Assembly (NCBI GenBank): GCA_035048485.1
Contig: CM068589.1
Location: 8,224,024-8,288,023, forward strand
Length of the DNA stretch: 64,000 bases
Direction: 5' to 3'
DNA from: Pteria penguin
Taxonomy: Eukaryota; Mollusca; Bivalvia; Pterioida; Pteriidae
Below, one piece after another: positions 43,173-55,859 of the stretch. The notes beneath the pieces were generated by a model that saw only the letters and a program-made list of their open reading frames with translations, ran no database searches and was not told where the DNA came from. The position numbers were made by a program, and so were the translations under genes. The number at the start of each line of letters is the position of its first letter. Positions within the stretch are counted from its first letter, which is position 1.

Positions 43173-44491
43173 ATCAAGAAGGGGCAACCAGGCAAGGACT
43201 GGTTTGACGGATTCAAGCGACGTCATCCAGAACTGACAATAAGGAAGCCCGAGAAGTTAACCACAACCAGGGCTAGAATGGTCAACCCAGTCATTCTCAA
43301 AAATTATTTTGGGGACCTAAATGCCATATTAGACCAGTTGGGTTTGGCTGACCAGCCATCAAGAATTTAAAACTGTGACGAAACCGGGAAGCAGTTCGAA
43401 CACGACCCAGTTAAAAGTTCTTGCCAAGAAAGGTTCACGGAGTGTTCTCGGACGCACAACGTCGAACAGGACCAATGTTACTATAATGGCTTGTGTGAAT
43501 GCCATCGGAGACACCATGCCACCCATGTTCATTGTTAATGGCAAAACATCCCGGTCATTATATGGCTTCGATACAGAGGCAGCTCCAGATGGTAGCAAAT
43601 GGTCATACCAAGATAAATGATGGATGACTGACTTTTTGGGCGAGGTTTGGTTTAGCGAGATCTTTCTTCGATATTGCGGCGAGGAACGGCCACAGCTACT
43701 AATACTTGACGGTCTCTCCTCTCACGAAACACTCGCTATTTTGGACTTGGCACTGGAACAGAATTTACATATCCTCAGCCTTCCGCCACACACCACTCAT
43801 GCCCTCCAGCCCCTTGACCGATCTGTGTTTGGACCACTCAACACAGAATATAATACAGTGTGTTCCGACTATCTCGGACAGAACCCTTTGAATACTGTGA
43901 ACAAGTGGACATTTCCGGGGTTACTTCGCCGAGCGTGGGAACGTGCGCTTTCGGTAGCCAACATAGTAAGTGGATTCCGAGCATGCGGAATATTTCCGTT
44001 TAATCCCTCTGCTGTTCCCAGGTAAATGATCTCGCCATCTCTTCCTTCTGATGTACCCTTAGAAGTGGTGCAGGCGAAGACCACTGCAGGGACGCTGAAT
44101 CCGTCCCCATGCTACCTGATGATGTTCGACTTTCTGAAAATCGGGATGTCCTTGTAGATCCAGTCGAGGATCTTCAAATGGCTCTCATGATACTTCCCAG
44201 CCGAATGTTACTCAGTCTGAGCCACAGGTTGCAACTGCTGTCATATCTTATAAAGTTTTCTCAGAGTAGCCAATGATTGAAGATGCGGCATTGCTCTTGA
44301 ACCTTATTACATCAGGTCAATGCGAGATATTCTCACCTGACAGGGATGGCGTGGCTACAATACCAAGCGACGTAGACAAAGCAGCGACTTCCACTTCTCA
44401 AAACATTATGGGAAAAACTATTACTGATATATTCTTTCCGACAAAATCAAGTGTACCAACAACCACCGCGGCAACGAACGGATGGACATAG
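43173..44491 (+). pseudogene. pogo/Tigger DDE transposase, broken
   Basis: Reading starts right after a SINE remnant with the second half of a CENP-B-type DNA-binding domain ('GKDWFDGFKRRHPELTIRKP', 43185-43244). The DDE_1 catalytic domain follows. First Asp: 'NCDETG' at 43377-43379, preceded by a TAA at 43368-43370 where Tyr is usual. Second Asp: 'LLILDGLSSH' at 43708-43710. Third Asp: 'LQPLDRSVFG' at 43816-43818. A frameshift lies near 43410 and a TGA at 43618-43620. A C-terminal region follows to 44491 in shifted frames. The N-terminal HTH seems lost to the SINE. All three catalytic Asp are still encoded. Confidence 0.88.
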
Positions 44492-45839
44492 GATGTTAAT
44501 TACAAGTGCGGATATTATCGCGTAAAAACGAGCAACCGCTTGCAAGAAGGAGGAGAAAGAGAAAAAGAGATTAGAACGCAATCTTAAAATACGAAAATGA
44601 TTTGAATCACTTACAAAAGATTTACACTTGTTAAAGCTTGCCAGATTGTTGACTGTTAGTTTACGGAAGTTTTTTTTCTATGTTGGCTATCATGACTGTT
44701 GTGATATAAACACGTCGACTTAAGGGATCCATCCCTCATGATTTTAACATGGAATAATCTTTGCTGGATATCATACCTTTTATATTCTCATGAATCTTAT
44801 GAATTAGTTACAATAGTTTTCAAATGAAATGTCGTTTAAGATTTATTTACAAGTATGTGCTTGTTATTGTATTGTTTACCTATGAGTATTAAATCTCACT
44901 CTCATGTACATGTATGTTCTTTGATATTGTATTTCTAGGGATGTATGGTTGACTGATTTGGTGTAATAAATACCACGTCCATCTGTGTTATCATGTCTGT
45001 ACAGTGACATTATTACGAAGACAATATGTATTGGTACAGACTACAACAATTTAGTCTTCTGCCCGGCACCCAAGTCATGGGAAACTAAGGTCATTGGCAT
45101 GCCAAACTTTTTTGTTTGGTTGTTGTTGGCTCCCGCCAATGGACAAGAATTAAACTTGCAATCCTCATTCGCTAACTAAATGACAGGCTTATTGATGCAT
45201 TATCTGATTTTGGAGCGACTAGGTCCGTCAGAACTTGTCAGTCGGTAAAACCTTTCCCAACCTACATCCTAACACCCTGCCCTCGGTCAGTGAATAATGT
45301 AACCCCCCTTTTCACATTGTCAGTTGATGGCCCCGTCTTTAACCCCAACCCCCCCCCCCCTCTTTTCTCTCTCTCTAAAAATGAATATCCGTATCCCATA
45401 GACACATAAGTCAATGAAAATTTTTTAAAGTGCAATACTAGTATTATCACATTCCATTAAACTAGTAGAAAAATATAAAATATAAAAATCCGATATATGA
45501 CAATCCATATTCATGATACTCATGTTTCAAATAATATATATTCATCATATTATATTAGAACATTGATATCAGCACATTTTCATTAGGTTTAGCGCGAGAC
45601 ACGTCTTTCTGACGATATTTATTTATTTGTCCGGATTTACCCCGTAGTGTGTCCGGATTTACCCCCCAAATACAATATCCGCTTCGGGTTTGTTATATTA
45701 GTTTTGTCACCTCGAACCAATGAAAATGCACCTTACAACAGAAGCAAATGTTTTACCCAATCAAATAAGAGATTATGTAGCTTCACCTGCAATGCATTAG
45801 GGGCGATGTCAAGAGTGCAAAGAAGAGTATGTAAGAAGC
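44492..45839. other. 3' non-coding region of the pogo element
   Basis: No gene. It contains low-complexity C- and CT-runs near 45348-45376 and two subterminal repeats at about 45632-45667. Confidence 0.55.
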
Positions 45840-46385
45840 GTCCGGAATTACCCGGATTGCCCCTATCTACAAGCTTGGGATCGAGCTCCCGTAGTATGGT
45901 GCGCTGCGCACGATCATCAAGATGGCGGATCTCTCGCGGGGAAAACGAATGGTAAGTATTAAGTAATAGTTCATAAATTATATTTGAAATCTAATAAATG
46001 TCGTCTACATTAAGAGAATTTCATAATAAATCGTGTTTATTCTATATTTTAGTGTTGGTACGGGTTAAGATCATATCTATTGAGGGGTTTAGACAGAGGA
46101 AATTCGGGATTTCTCATCTTGGAAATATTTTAACGTTGTACGCAAAAATGTTGATTTAAAAAAAAAAAAACCAAACCGGTCATTCGGACCGGTAATTGTA
46201 CTAAATAAACCAATCCGAAGACAAATTTACCGGTCTGATATTTTATTTTCATTTTTTATTTTATTTATTTTTTTTTTCTTGATTGATAAATAATTGTATT
46301 GCACAGGTTAGGTAGGGTAAAACGAAACACCGAAACGGCACCTAAACACAGAAACGACAGGGTAAACACAGAAACGTCACTTATA

Positions 46386-49370
46386 TACTCATTATAATGA
46401 CAAATTTGACCATTTCCATAATATATAGGCTAAAAATCATTGGAAATGCTGATTTTTTGGAAGGTGATGTAATCAGCTTCCCTAATCCGCTGTCCATCCC
46501 AATTTGGAAACCGATGTTAATAAAGTGTTCTTCCGCCCTAAACAGTAACAAAAATATAGTTCCCAAACAACTCATGTGATACTTTCATAAATTTCAATTT
46601 TAGCAACTAAAGTTAACGAATTTGTGCTTTACATAATGAAATTAGCTAAAATAGATAGATATAGTGTATTTTTATTTATGAGATAAAGTTATATGAAAAA
46701 TATTCCTGCGCTCCATATGTCGGTCAAAACGTACAAGTTTATTTTTTAACCATGGCTATCTTTCGCTTAAGGATAGATCGATCGTTTTGTTTTTAATGTG
46801 TTTGATATATATGCACATCTTCACTTCTATGCATCACGTTGTTTAATTGAACTAAATATCTCTATATTTTACATATATAGTCTGTTGCAATGTTTACTTA
46901 TATAATATATCATTAGTCAGAGTTTCCAAGGCGTTCGGACTAAGTATTAAGGGATTACAGATGTTTCGATGGAAGGACATTTCGGTACATTGTCGTTTCG
47001 GTACAGAAATAAGACGTTTCGGTATAAGTAGAAAATACTTTTAACCTTGAAATGGTCGTTGTGGTTCTTAAACCATTCTTATTAATATTTGTCTCAGAAT
47101 ATACTGAAATCTATGTGCATCAAAAAAAAAAAAAAAAAAACAATTAATGATACAAACAGATAATATTGCACTGGAACATCGTACTGAAACCTTGTTCATG
47201 CATGACTTATATCAACATAAAGGATTATTTCACACAGTGACACTGTCACAGTAAACATATAGAGAAGATAAAATGCATTTCATATACAAAATATTCACAA
47301 CGAACTGGCATTTCTAGTCACTGTGAATAATTTAACTGTATTTCTATCATTTGTAAGTCGGGTGCGTTTGAGCTCTTAGTACATGTATATGCATAGATAT
47401 AAAACAGCTTTGTAAATTACTATGGGAGTGACCGGAATTTCCAAAAAGAAGTAGAATATCGTGATTTGATGGTTAAGCACACCTTTATACATTGCTATAT
47501 TGCTTTGATATACATAAAAAAAATATGCCAGTTTCATCTACATCTTTTGTGATGTCATGGAAGTCCTTACTATTCCTCTGTTACTCTGAAAATCCTTCCT
47601 TAGTCTTCTTCTTTTCTAGACGCTAATTTTAATCCCTAATATATCTCACCAGCTTGTACATCGATAGCTTTTGTTTTTAATTTTTTAAGATTTAGATCTA
47701 TAGCTTTTCACAAGATGTTTTTAAAATGGTATTAATCTACATGGGGTATTGAAATAAATTTCAATGAACGTTTGTCCAGACAAAGGATCTCTAACAGTGA
47801 ATGGCATAATCATAAAATCAGGCACAACTGGAAATTAAAACAATGTAGATCTAGTCTACATGTGAAGTTCAAATTCTAATGAAAATGAAACAAATAGAGA
47901 GAAAGAGATGCAAAATTTTGCACTTTTTTCGTATTTTTCCTTTAAAATTAGATTTAGTTTTGTAATACAATCTTAAAAACTAATTTCGAATTACAGACAA
48001 TTGACCACCCTCCGTTCTACCATAATTGGCACATGGTAATGCTTTGGTATTGTCCGTTTAAATTTCACATTTCAGACACAGTCTATTGTACGTATGGTAC
48101 AAATTGTATAGATCATCTCGTGAACATTAGATCTATCGATTCCATGTTGGTTTTAGATGTTTATAACAATCTCTAATCAACACTTAAGCGATTTTCAAAA
48201 GAAGAGGAAGTTTGGAGAGGTTAAACTAATTTTATACTTCAGGGCTTCAGGTGCAGATTCAACCATTGCACGTGCCCCCTTCCGACAGGAAGCATAGGGA
48301 GTGGGCGACAAAGACATTTTTGTTAAGTAAATGTTTTCACATTAAAAAATCACTAGCCAAAAACAATCATAATACACTACAGACGTGACCAATAGCATTT
48401 TTTTTTTCAAAATTACCGCCGATTAAAACTTGATCGAAGCTGCAGACACAGTGAAAAGAAGATATGATCCATCATGATGCCCTGGTACATACGCTGATTT
48501 CAATGAAATGGACAATTGTTTTTAAAACTACATTTCCCGACAATCATACAGTTCAAAGACGCTACAGAGTCTTTCAATATGCTTACATACACTGTAATTT
48601 TTAACGGGGAAGCCCCCTGAACACCCGCTCTTCCCCTCCCCCACCCCCACCCTTCAATCGACCCTTTCGGCCTTGCAGACTTTCCCACTCAAGAGATGTG
48701 AACGTGTCCCCCCCCCCATTTTTTCAGCCATTGAGGTTCTGAATCTACTCCTGAGGTTCTGTGTAGTTCCAAATATCCAAATCTGAAAATTAAGTCATTT
48801 ACTCCCAGTTATAGTACGAATATACATCAAGTCCATCAATTTAACATTATTTTCAACACTACACATACACCCTCAATGACCTCATGTAAAGACATATATA
48901 CAATATACATAAATATATATATATGTTTTAAAGATTATATAATCGCTTTTCTCTTATTCATTTATCTTGGTCATATCAGGGTCATATCCCACCCAACCCT
49001 CAGTTTAGAAATTTTTAATTATTTGTTCAGGTATTTATATTATGTATCTAAGTCCCTGCTGATATTGTCAGCTGGGGGAAACAAAGTAAAGATGGATTTT
49101 GAGAAAGGAAAATCATATACAGACTTGAGGATGCTTGTTACTGTCCTGGGAATAACTCCATTTTCACGGTTGAAATTGAATACCCTGTTAGTTCATTATG
49201 ATAATATCCTAGTTTGCGTCCAAGGTGGTATATATTTAAACATAGTCGTGGCCTTATTAAAATGATAGGGCCACAATTCCTTACATAGCATTAACTTATA
49301 ATGTTGATAAACGGAATGGCCGGTGTTATAGAGTGAGCCTCCCTCATAGCCAGACTTTCCCCCGGTGGTC
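46386..49370. other. Non-coding interior of the inverted-repeat region, left part
   Basis: About 3 kb of AT-rich DNA with only short chance ORFs. A-runs occur near 47125-47141 and C-rich low complexity near 48612-48720. Confidence 0.5.
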
Positions 49371-49373
49371 CTA

Positions 49374-49420
49374 CTCTAGGGTGAGCATTCCCCTCAAGGG
49401 GGAACGCTCACGCTAGAGCA
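49374..49420. other. Strong hairpin
   Basis: 'CTCTAGGGTGAGC' followed by a 'TTCCCC' arm faces 'GGGGGAA' and 'GCTCACGCTAGAG' across a short loop, giving a stem of about 20 bp with few mismatches. No coding role is apparent. Confidence 0.65.
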
Positions 49421-49699
49421 AGCCTTCCCCCTGATCAAACAGAACGCAAGGAGTAATTTTCTAGAAAAATGCACGCGTGTGATAGACAGTCAACATTGAG
49501 TATTACCTGGGCCGGGATTAATATGGTTTGCTAAGATTAAGATTCTATATATCATTTAGGATATAAACTGTGGAGGATCCAGGACTGCCCAAAAAACAAC
49601 AGAAAAAAAGGAAGTGGGGTGGGGTGGGAAAGTACACGAGAAAACAAGTATTTGTCAGTCTACTCAATCATGCATGAATTAGAATAATAGGATCAGAGG

Positions 49700-50055
49700 G
49701 TGTATTTTGACCTTGAACCAAGGTTATATTCGCAAAGGTCAAGGTCACACTGCATATGGTGGGTAAATCTTTGTCTAGGCCATAACTTTTAACCCCTTGC
49801 ATAGATTTGAGTATATACAATATTTTACAGAATTATTTCACAGAATTGCCCAGGACCCAAGGGTGTTTCTTGACTTTGACCCAAAGTTATACATGAAAGG
49901 TCAAGGTCACATTGGTTCATAACTTTTTACCCATTGCACAGATTTGAATAGTATTTCACAGAATTTTTGGCAATGTGGGAATGTTTTTACACTTTCAGAT
50001 TCATTCCTTCAAACTAAGTGACGGCCATAATATAATGCCACGCTTGGCGTTGCTA
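49700..50055. repeat. AGGTCA-rich repeat with 'GCCACGCTTGGCGTTGCT' end
   Basis: Two tandem-like phrases 'AAAGGTCAAGGTCACA' about 170 bp apart precede the terminal segment 'ATAATGCCACGCTTGGCGTT' at 50033-50052. The same terminal segment ends the element at 58056-58080, so this is probably a fragment of that family. Confidence 0.6.
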
Positions 50056-50576
50056 TTGTTGACTATACAGTGTGCTTTATTAATCTCCTTCCATCAGTAC
50101 TCTCAGTACTTTGATTTTTAATTTTGACTTAGAAATAAAAAGTTTGATATTCCGAATTTCCTCTGATTGATATACAATAAACTGTTTAAAGTCATTCGGA
50201 CAACTCTGGATTACAGCAAGTTCAGGATTCGGGCATATTTATCATTGTATTAGAATTAGTTTCGTATCATTTGATCACAGTCATCTGCCTATGTTTCGCA
50301 AAGATGCATACATCAGTCTTCCTAACTATAACTTGAATCAAAGGAAAACATTAATTTCCCCCCAAAACGTTTTGTACTTTCTAGTCCTACCTAAATAAAT
50401 GCTACAAATTGTGATGATAAGAATAATGAATATATAGGCCTACTGGCTATAAACCTCTTCATGACATGAAGACAGCCATTATCACAACCTGAAATAGCAT
50501 GGAAAAGAAAGTGCAATAACTAGGTCAATATGCATCAAATCATAATATAACTTGGTTATTATATGTATAATATATA

Positions 50577-51314
50577 CAGGACTCGAAACTAACTTTTTCA
50601 AGCACTAGTCTGGCGGACTACTCGGTTTCAAAATCCATTCGTCCGCACAAAAATCTATTAGTCCGCAAAAAATAGACAATTTATTCATTTTTAATTGATT
50701 TAATTTCAGGGTAAACGCATTTCATTTGTCAGATTTAACAAATCAAGACACTGTGGGGCACATATGCCTCTAGCTCCTTCTTGTCCATAAAGGAAGGATG
50801 ACTAAATATATCACCACATTTCTCTGTGGCCCCACGATCACCATGCAAAACAACGTCAATGTCATTCGAAATGCTCTATAATCCGTTTCAACGAAGCGCA
50901 GGTCAACGACTCTGACTCTCGTAACTTTCCATGTACTTTTCGGCGAATACGGAATATCGCAACTAAAATAACGTGAACATACACGCGCATTCTGTAATTG
51001 TTATGACGTCATATAATTGTGATGTAAGTTGTCCAAATAAAAGAGCCCACATAGCGAATAACAGATTTGGTAAGTTACTAAATGCAAGCCGTGAGGGATT
51101 TTAATAGTTGCGATACTCCGTATTGTAACTAAACATAGGTTACGGGATTTCCAGAAAAATACGTTTTCAGTCGTTTGCAGGGCGGTTGAGGGGATTTGAG
51201 TGGGTGTCACAGAGTTTTCATCAGTGTGTCGGACTTATACAATGAGAAATCTGTTAGTCTGTGGCATAATTTATTAGTCACGGACTTCCGGACGTACGTT
51301 AATTTCGAGCCCTG
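50577..51314. mobile_element. hAT-like MITE
   Basis: The left end 'CAGGACTCGAAACTAACT' and right end (complement 'CAGGGCTCGAAATTAACG') form TIRs with the CAGGG-type terminus of hAT elements. The 8-bp flanks 'AATATATA' and 'TATATATA' match at seven of eight but lie in AT-rich sequence. The 738 bp have no coding capacity. It is nested in the inverted-repeat region. Confidence 0.8.
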
Positions 51315-51433
51315 TATATATATCTATCATAAAAAAGTTGTCTTTTGTTTCTTTGATCAATATTAAGTGCCATTTCGGTGTTTACCCTTCCGTTTCTGTG
51401 TTTAGGGTGCCGTTTCGGTGTTTCGATTCACCG

Positions 51434-51826
51434 GGTTGGGTATAGGTTCAAATCAGGGTATATACCCCGATCGAGGTAAAATACCCTGATCGGGGTATCA
51501 AAATTTCAAATAAGTAATTACAGGTCGCATCACATTACTAGAAGTGGAGAGCTTTTATATAAGGCCTTCTGTTCTAATCCTTACCAGATCTGAGAGAATG
51601 AATGTCAAAAATCTCTTGTGGTAGTACATTCTGTTTCTCAGATCTGGTAAAGATCAGAACAGAAGTTTTTGTATAAAAATTCTTCCACTTTTAGTGATAT
51701 GATGCGACCAGTAATTACATCTTTGAAATTTAGAAGTAAACATACTTTTGAGAAGAATTTTGATATCCCGATCAGGGTATTTACCTCGATCGGGGTATAT
51801 GCCCTGATTTGAACTTATACCCAACC
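51434..51826. mobile_element. Foldback-like MITE
   Basis: An almost complete hairpin. 'GGTTGGGTATAGGTTCAAAT' at 51434 pairs with the complement of 51807-51826, and pairing continues inward through 'CCCCGATCGAGGTAAA' and 'ACCCTGATCGGG', then through 'GGTCGCATCA' and 'CAGATCTGAGA'. The arms are about 170 bp. No clear target duplication was found. Confidence 0.8.
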
Positions 51827-53080
51827 TTTTGAATGAATAAGATATGTATGGACTATGGTACATATTATTCATCATATTCGATCTTAATGTTGCCATACTC
51901 TTTTACAATTGAGGGATCGTTAAAAGTTTCGTTGTGATGTCACAATGCAATGTCATGTTTGACGAGCCATTTACTTCTTATGTCATAGTGACAAAGTATG
52001 CCAAAAGACGTGATGTCAGAGACTCAGTCATTTATCTATCCATCAATTTGATACATGTTATCATGATGATGAATACTGATCATCCTTTTCAATTGAACAA
52101 AGGATTAAAGAATCATACCTACTGTAAACAATTTATTTTTGTGAGAATGACTGTTATTAATAATTTGCCACACTTAAGTTTTGCACGTCACGCAAGTATT
52201 CCCATGCTGTCCTGCACTGAGTATAAATGTCGATGAAATGTGTTGTTGAAATATCTATTGTTTTATTAATTAGGCCTAGGGACAATGACTTCTTGAGTTT
52301 CACTGGTCATTCGGACCGATCAGGTAGCGTTTCCAACTGGTCATAGCAATTTTTAACCAGTTTTGCCAGTCGGACTTCTTAATTTCAACATCTCTTTCTA
52401 TGTTGTAAATTTTCTCATGTACAGGCATTTGCTATGTCTATTTACTATTTAATCAAGACTTTACTGGATTTGATCAACATAATTTAGTAGATAAGGGAAA
52501 AAGAAAGCTACTTACTCAGCTGTACTTGGTAGTCGGTACTGTGCTTGGTCTTGGTACAGTCCCGTCTTGGTATACAGTAGGTATGGTATAAGTAACCACG
52601 GAAATAATTACAGAATATTGGATATTGTCATACTGCAAATTAGATTCTAGAATTTTAATTGGTTTATTAGACGATCATATCAGTCTGTATTACCTGCCTG
52701 CAGACGGGTAATATAGACCACGTGACCTTTCTAATTCCGAAGCTAGGAAAACAAGATGTCAACCATTTTATGCCTTTATGAGTATCACGGTTTCACCAGG
52801 TGTTTTATTGTTCTAAGTAAGGTGGCATTGACCTTACTATATCAACTCAGAGTTCCTGAAAACTGTCGGTTTTGCCGATAAAAAAATTCAAAAGTCCAAT
52901 AGAAATCATCATCTTGTCGGTCCAAATGTCCGATACGATATTTCTGTACACCTTTCTGACTTGAACTGATCATACGAATGCTTTAAGCGAGTCTGAATAC
53001 CCTGATCAGATTTAAGCGTTTTCGTTATTAAGATTTCTGTATCACATGAAGGTCTAAATGGCGGCCTCCTAGCCTATAAA
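51827..53080. other. Non-coding stretch
   Basis: No gene or clear element. Short phrases with 'GGTCATTCGGACC' near 52304 resemble one near 46174, possibly remnants of a common repeat. Confidence 0.45.
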
Positions 53081-53084
53081 GTAT

Positions 53085-53333
53085 GTGGCTTCGGGGAAGC
53101 CGGGCCAAAAACACAAATACACATTCCAAAATGACAAAGTTGTTGAGAGTGAGCTTGGGGATGAAAGAGTTGAAGATGTTGAAATAGTTGAAGATGTTGA
53201 AAGTGTTGAAGATGTTGAAAGAGTTGAAGTTGCAGATGATATACAAGAGAGAGTTGACAGGGAGTCAAAGAGGGTATTGATGAAAGTGAGACACAGACTA
53301 CTCTGCCAGTCTGAAAGCGAGCTAAGACCATAG
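53085..53333 (+). CDS. Short ORF with Val-Glu-Asp repeats (hypothetical)
   Basis: An 82-codon ORF has an internal 15-18 bp minisatellite (about 53165-53232) giving repeated 'VEDVE' units in an acidic, likely helical protein. Its last 10 codons run into inverted PLE 3' sequence, so the C terminus is accidental. No family is recognised. It may be a chance frame across a minisatellite. Confidence 0.3.
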   Translation: MASGKPGQKHKYTFQNDKVVESELGDERVEDVEIVEDVESVEDVERVEVADDIQERVDRESKRVLMKVRHRLLCQSESELRP

Positions 53334-53905
53334 ATCTGTAGGAGTCCCGACTAACAGTCAGGACCATGTATACTTGCAGATATCTGGATGAAATTTTGGT
53401 TATCGATAACCCTGAATTCGAACAATTTATATCAGCAAAATATCCACCAGAGCTCACATTGAATAAAGCTAATACTTGAGATAAATCTACACCTTTCTTA
53501 GATTTAAACATCAAAATTATCAACAACCTAATATATACTAATATTTATGATAAACGTGAGGATTTTGGATTTCCTATTTTAAATTTCCCTTACTTGGATG
53601 GCGATGTCCCTCGACTCCCATCATATGGTATCTATATATCTCAATTAGTTCGATTTGTCAGAGGCTGCACCGATGTTTTGGACTTTCATAAACGAAATTT
53701 ACAAATTACTACTAAACTTTTAACTCAGGGTTACAGATATCACAAGCTAAGAGAAACATTCGGCAAATTCTTCAGATCTTATTCAGAACTTCTATCTAAA
53801 TTTGGAAATATTTCTTTTCAACAGTATGTATCCAATGGAATTTCCCATCCTAATTTTTACAGTGATCTCGAATATAAACTAAGGAAAGTAAAAGGCTCCG
53901 GAGAA
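53300..53905. mobile_element. Penelope-like element, family 1, copy D (rearranged)
   Basis: A minus-strand piece of the 3' region (about 53300-53368) is joined directly to a plus-strand piece of the RT frame (about 53374-53905) that starts just before the YxDD box ('YLDEILVIDNPEFEQF', the second Asp changed to Glu) and ends before the end of RT. It shares with copies A and C the TGA at about 53476-53478. The head-to-head arrangement implies an inversion during or after insertion. Confidence 0.8.
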
Positions 53906-54967
53906 TTTCATCGCCTACTGTCCCACTTTCAGCCGCTTAATTTACTCATTCAAAATAATGTGTATAGCTACACACTAATTTCTAGTGTTATTTTCTATAG
54001 GTCTCCCCTTATTCTTAAAATTAATGACATCCATGAGTTAATGACAAAGTTAAAAAGTCATAATAACATCACATTGCTCTTCAGGTCATGACTTCATGTT
54101 CGCGGTAATATGTTATACAGTACAAGCTGATATACCCAGTAAGTTGTCTCCTGTCCTTAAGTTTAAGCTAAGACAAGTTTTATTTTCAGTTTAAGTTTAT
54201 TCAGATTGAATAAACCATTTTCAATTACGATCTGTATTATATTACAATTTATTTAGAATCCAACCACTAATATGAAAGTTCAGTCTACCTCAATAATATT
54301 CACCTCACAGGTCATTCTGACATATGTGGTAAAATTAGGTACTTCAAAAAATAAAAGAAGATTCCTCAATTATCAATATCAACGTGTTTGTGATTATTGA
54401 TTGCTTCAATATCAGTCATCAGTTTCATTATAATCAAGGTCTTCTTCATTATCATTAGCTGTTACTGGACCTCCCTCACCATGCTCATTGTCACCTATCT
54501 GTCTCTCCTGCTCCTCAAAAGAAATTTCCGATCGTGTTGTCGATAAAATTTTTTGATAAAGTTTGCACTGCATATGGTCTTCAAGAAAATTCATAAAATA
54601 ACGAAATCAAGGTTGCACATTGCCACAAGCACTTTAACATAGAGGAACTTGTATATATATTTATATATGTAAGCGTTTATTGAGTATGACCGGAAAACTC
54701 AATCAATCCAACTCTCACTGGTCCTTCGGTCAGGAAATCGAGAGGAAAATATACATAAATTTTGCTGGTCAGGATTGACGGTTTGGTATTATTGACACAG
54801 ACTGGAAGTTGAAATTTCCACAATGGCGCTATTCTGAAATAACGCTTCACTGCACCGTTTTAACAACAAATCCCTTGTACATGATTTGCAGTATGACAAA
54901 AATGTTATTACAACAACAGGCAGGTACATGTATTTATGGTCTGATATATGTTGTCTGGATCTGTAAT
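53906..54967. other. Non-coding stretch
   Basis: No clear gene. A minus-strand 60-codon frame at 54412-54594 is acidic and has no recognisable family, so I do not call it a gene. Confidence 0.45.
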
Positions 54968-55095
54968 AACCTATAATATAATTAGGATGAAAAACAAATA
55001 TAGAACATCACAAAAATATTTTATCATAGTGCAGTTACAGTAATGGCTTACAATGATCATTAAATATAACAAATGTTTTGTGTAAACACCCAGTC
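54968..55095 (-). repeat. Old fragment of the PLE family 1 3' region
   Basis: The phrases 'ACAAAAATATTTTATCATAG', 'TGCAGTTAC', 'AATGATCATTAAATATAACA' and 'AATGTTTTGTGTAAAC' match, in order, the minus-strand 3' region of copies B and C, at clearly lower identity. Confidence 0.6.
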
Positions 55096-55859
55096 TGCAC
55101 TGTACTATTTTTGTACCTATTACTTGTACAGTAGTGTACAATAATATTTCAAATGACTATTGAAAACACATTCATTATTGAATATATCTTTATTGTTTTC
55201 AGCTTCGAGAAAGTATGGGAAATACAAATACAAATCTGAATTGTTTTTCATAGGTAATTCGTTCTCTTGCACCTACTACTTGAAGTAATTACTTGTAATT
55301 TTGTACATGCAGATTAAGCTATTCCTAGACAAGTTGGTTCTGTCATTTATTTATCACTGTAATACTTCAGATGCATTTTAAAATTAAAACTAAAAGTATC
55401 TGACCAACCTTGGGCATCAGATAATAGCTCATCTAACTCTAATCAAAAGTTAATCATGTTTCTTGAATATTTTGGGACTACTTTTGTGAAAAATGTCATG
55501 TGTCATTACCTTTTGCCAGGCACATTGTCATACCATCAGCCTTCAAGTGCATCTTCACAAATTTTAATTTTGTTTTTATCTTTTAAACTATACAACCACA
55601 CATGACAAGCCCTCTCTTTGTGTACCTCACCCCATACTTTTGACATGATGCATTTGTCCTTAGACAGTGATATTGAAAAGTGTCAGTCCCAAGGTTTTGA
55701 CTGACAAAATTTCGTTCGGACTGACAAATTTAAGAAAATGCTTTCATATATTTCAATATTCGGACTGACCGGTTGGCTTGCAAAAAAATTATCTAAACTT
55801 GTTTTGTCCGCGTATTGTTAAGTGTAATAAACATTATTTTCTTTGTCATTTCATTGCAG

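Larger units (their letters stand above)
42340..45863 (+). mobile_element. pogo/Tigger-like DNA transposon
   Basis: Perfect 24-bp terminal inverted repeats beginning 'GGGGCAATCCGGGTAATTCC' lie at 42340-42363 and inverted at 45840-45863. They are flanked by TA (42338-42339 and 45864-45865), the target duplication expected for Tc1/mariner-pogo. The element is 3524 bp long and carries a broken DDE transposase. Extra copies of a TIR-related motif, 'GTCCGGATTTA' followed by Y and CCC, lie inside near 42758, 45632 and 45651. Confidence 0.93.
46316..51432. mobile_element. 5.1 kb region bounded by ~68-bp inverted repeats, no genes seen
   Basis: 46316-46383 ('GGTAAAACGAAACACCGAAA' and on through 'AACACAGAAACG') matches the complement of 51364-51432 at most positions. 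The structure looks like a large non-autonomous DNA transposon, or two independent insertions of one repeat in opposite orientation. Related 'TTTCGGTAC' phrases occur near 46977-47030. Candidate 9-bp flanks 'GGTTAGGTA' (46306-46314) and 'GGTTGGGTA' (51434-51442) match at eight of nine, but the right one coincides with the end of a MITE. No ORF of note lies inside. Confidence 0.55.

Noticed and set aside
54412..54594. Acidic 60-codon minus-strand ORF
   Set aside because: No domain, no splice context and no neighbours to support it. It could be a chance frame.
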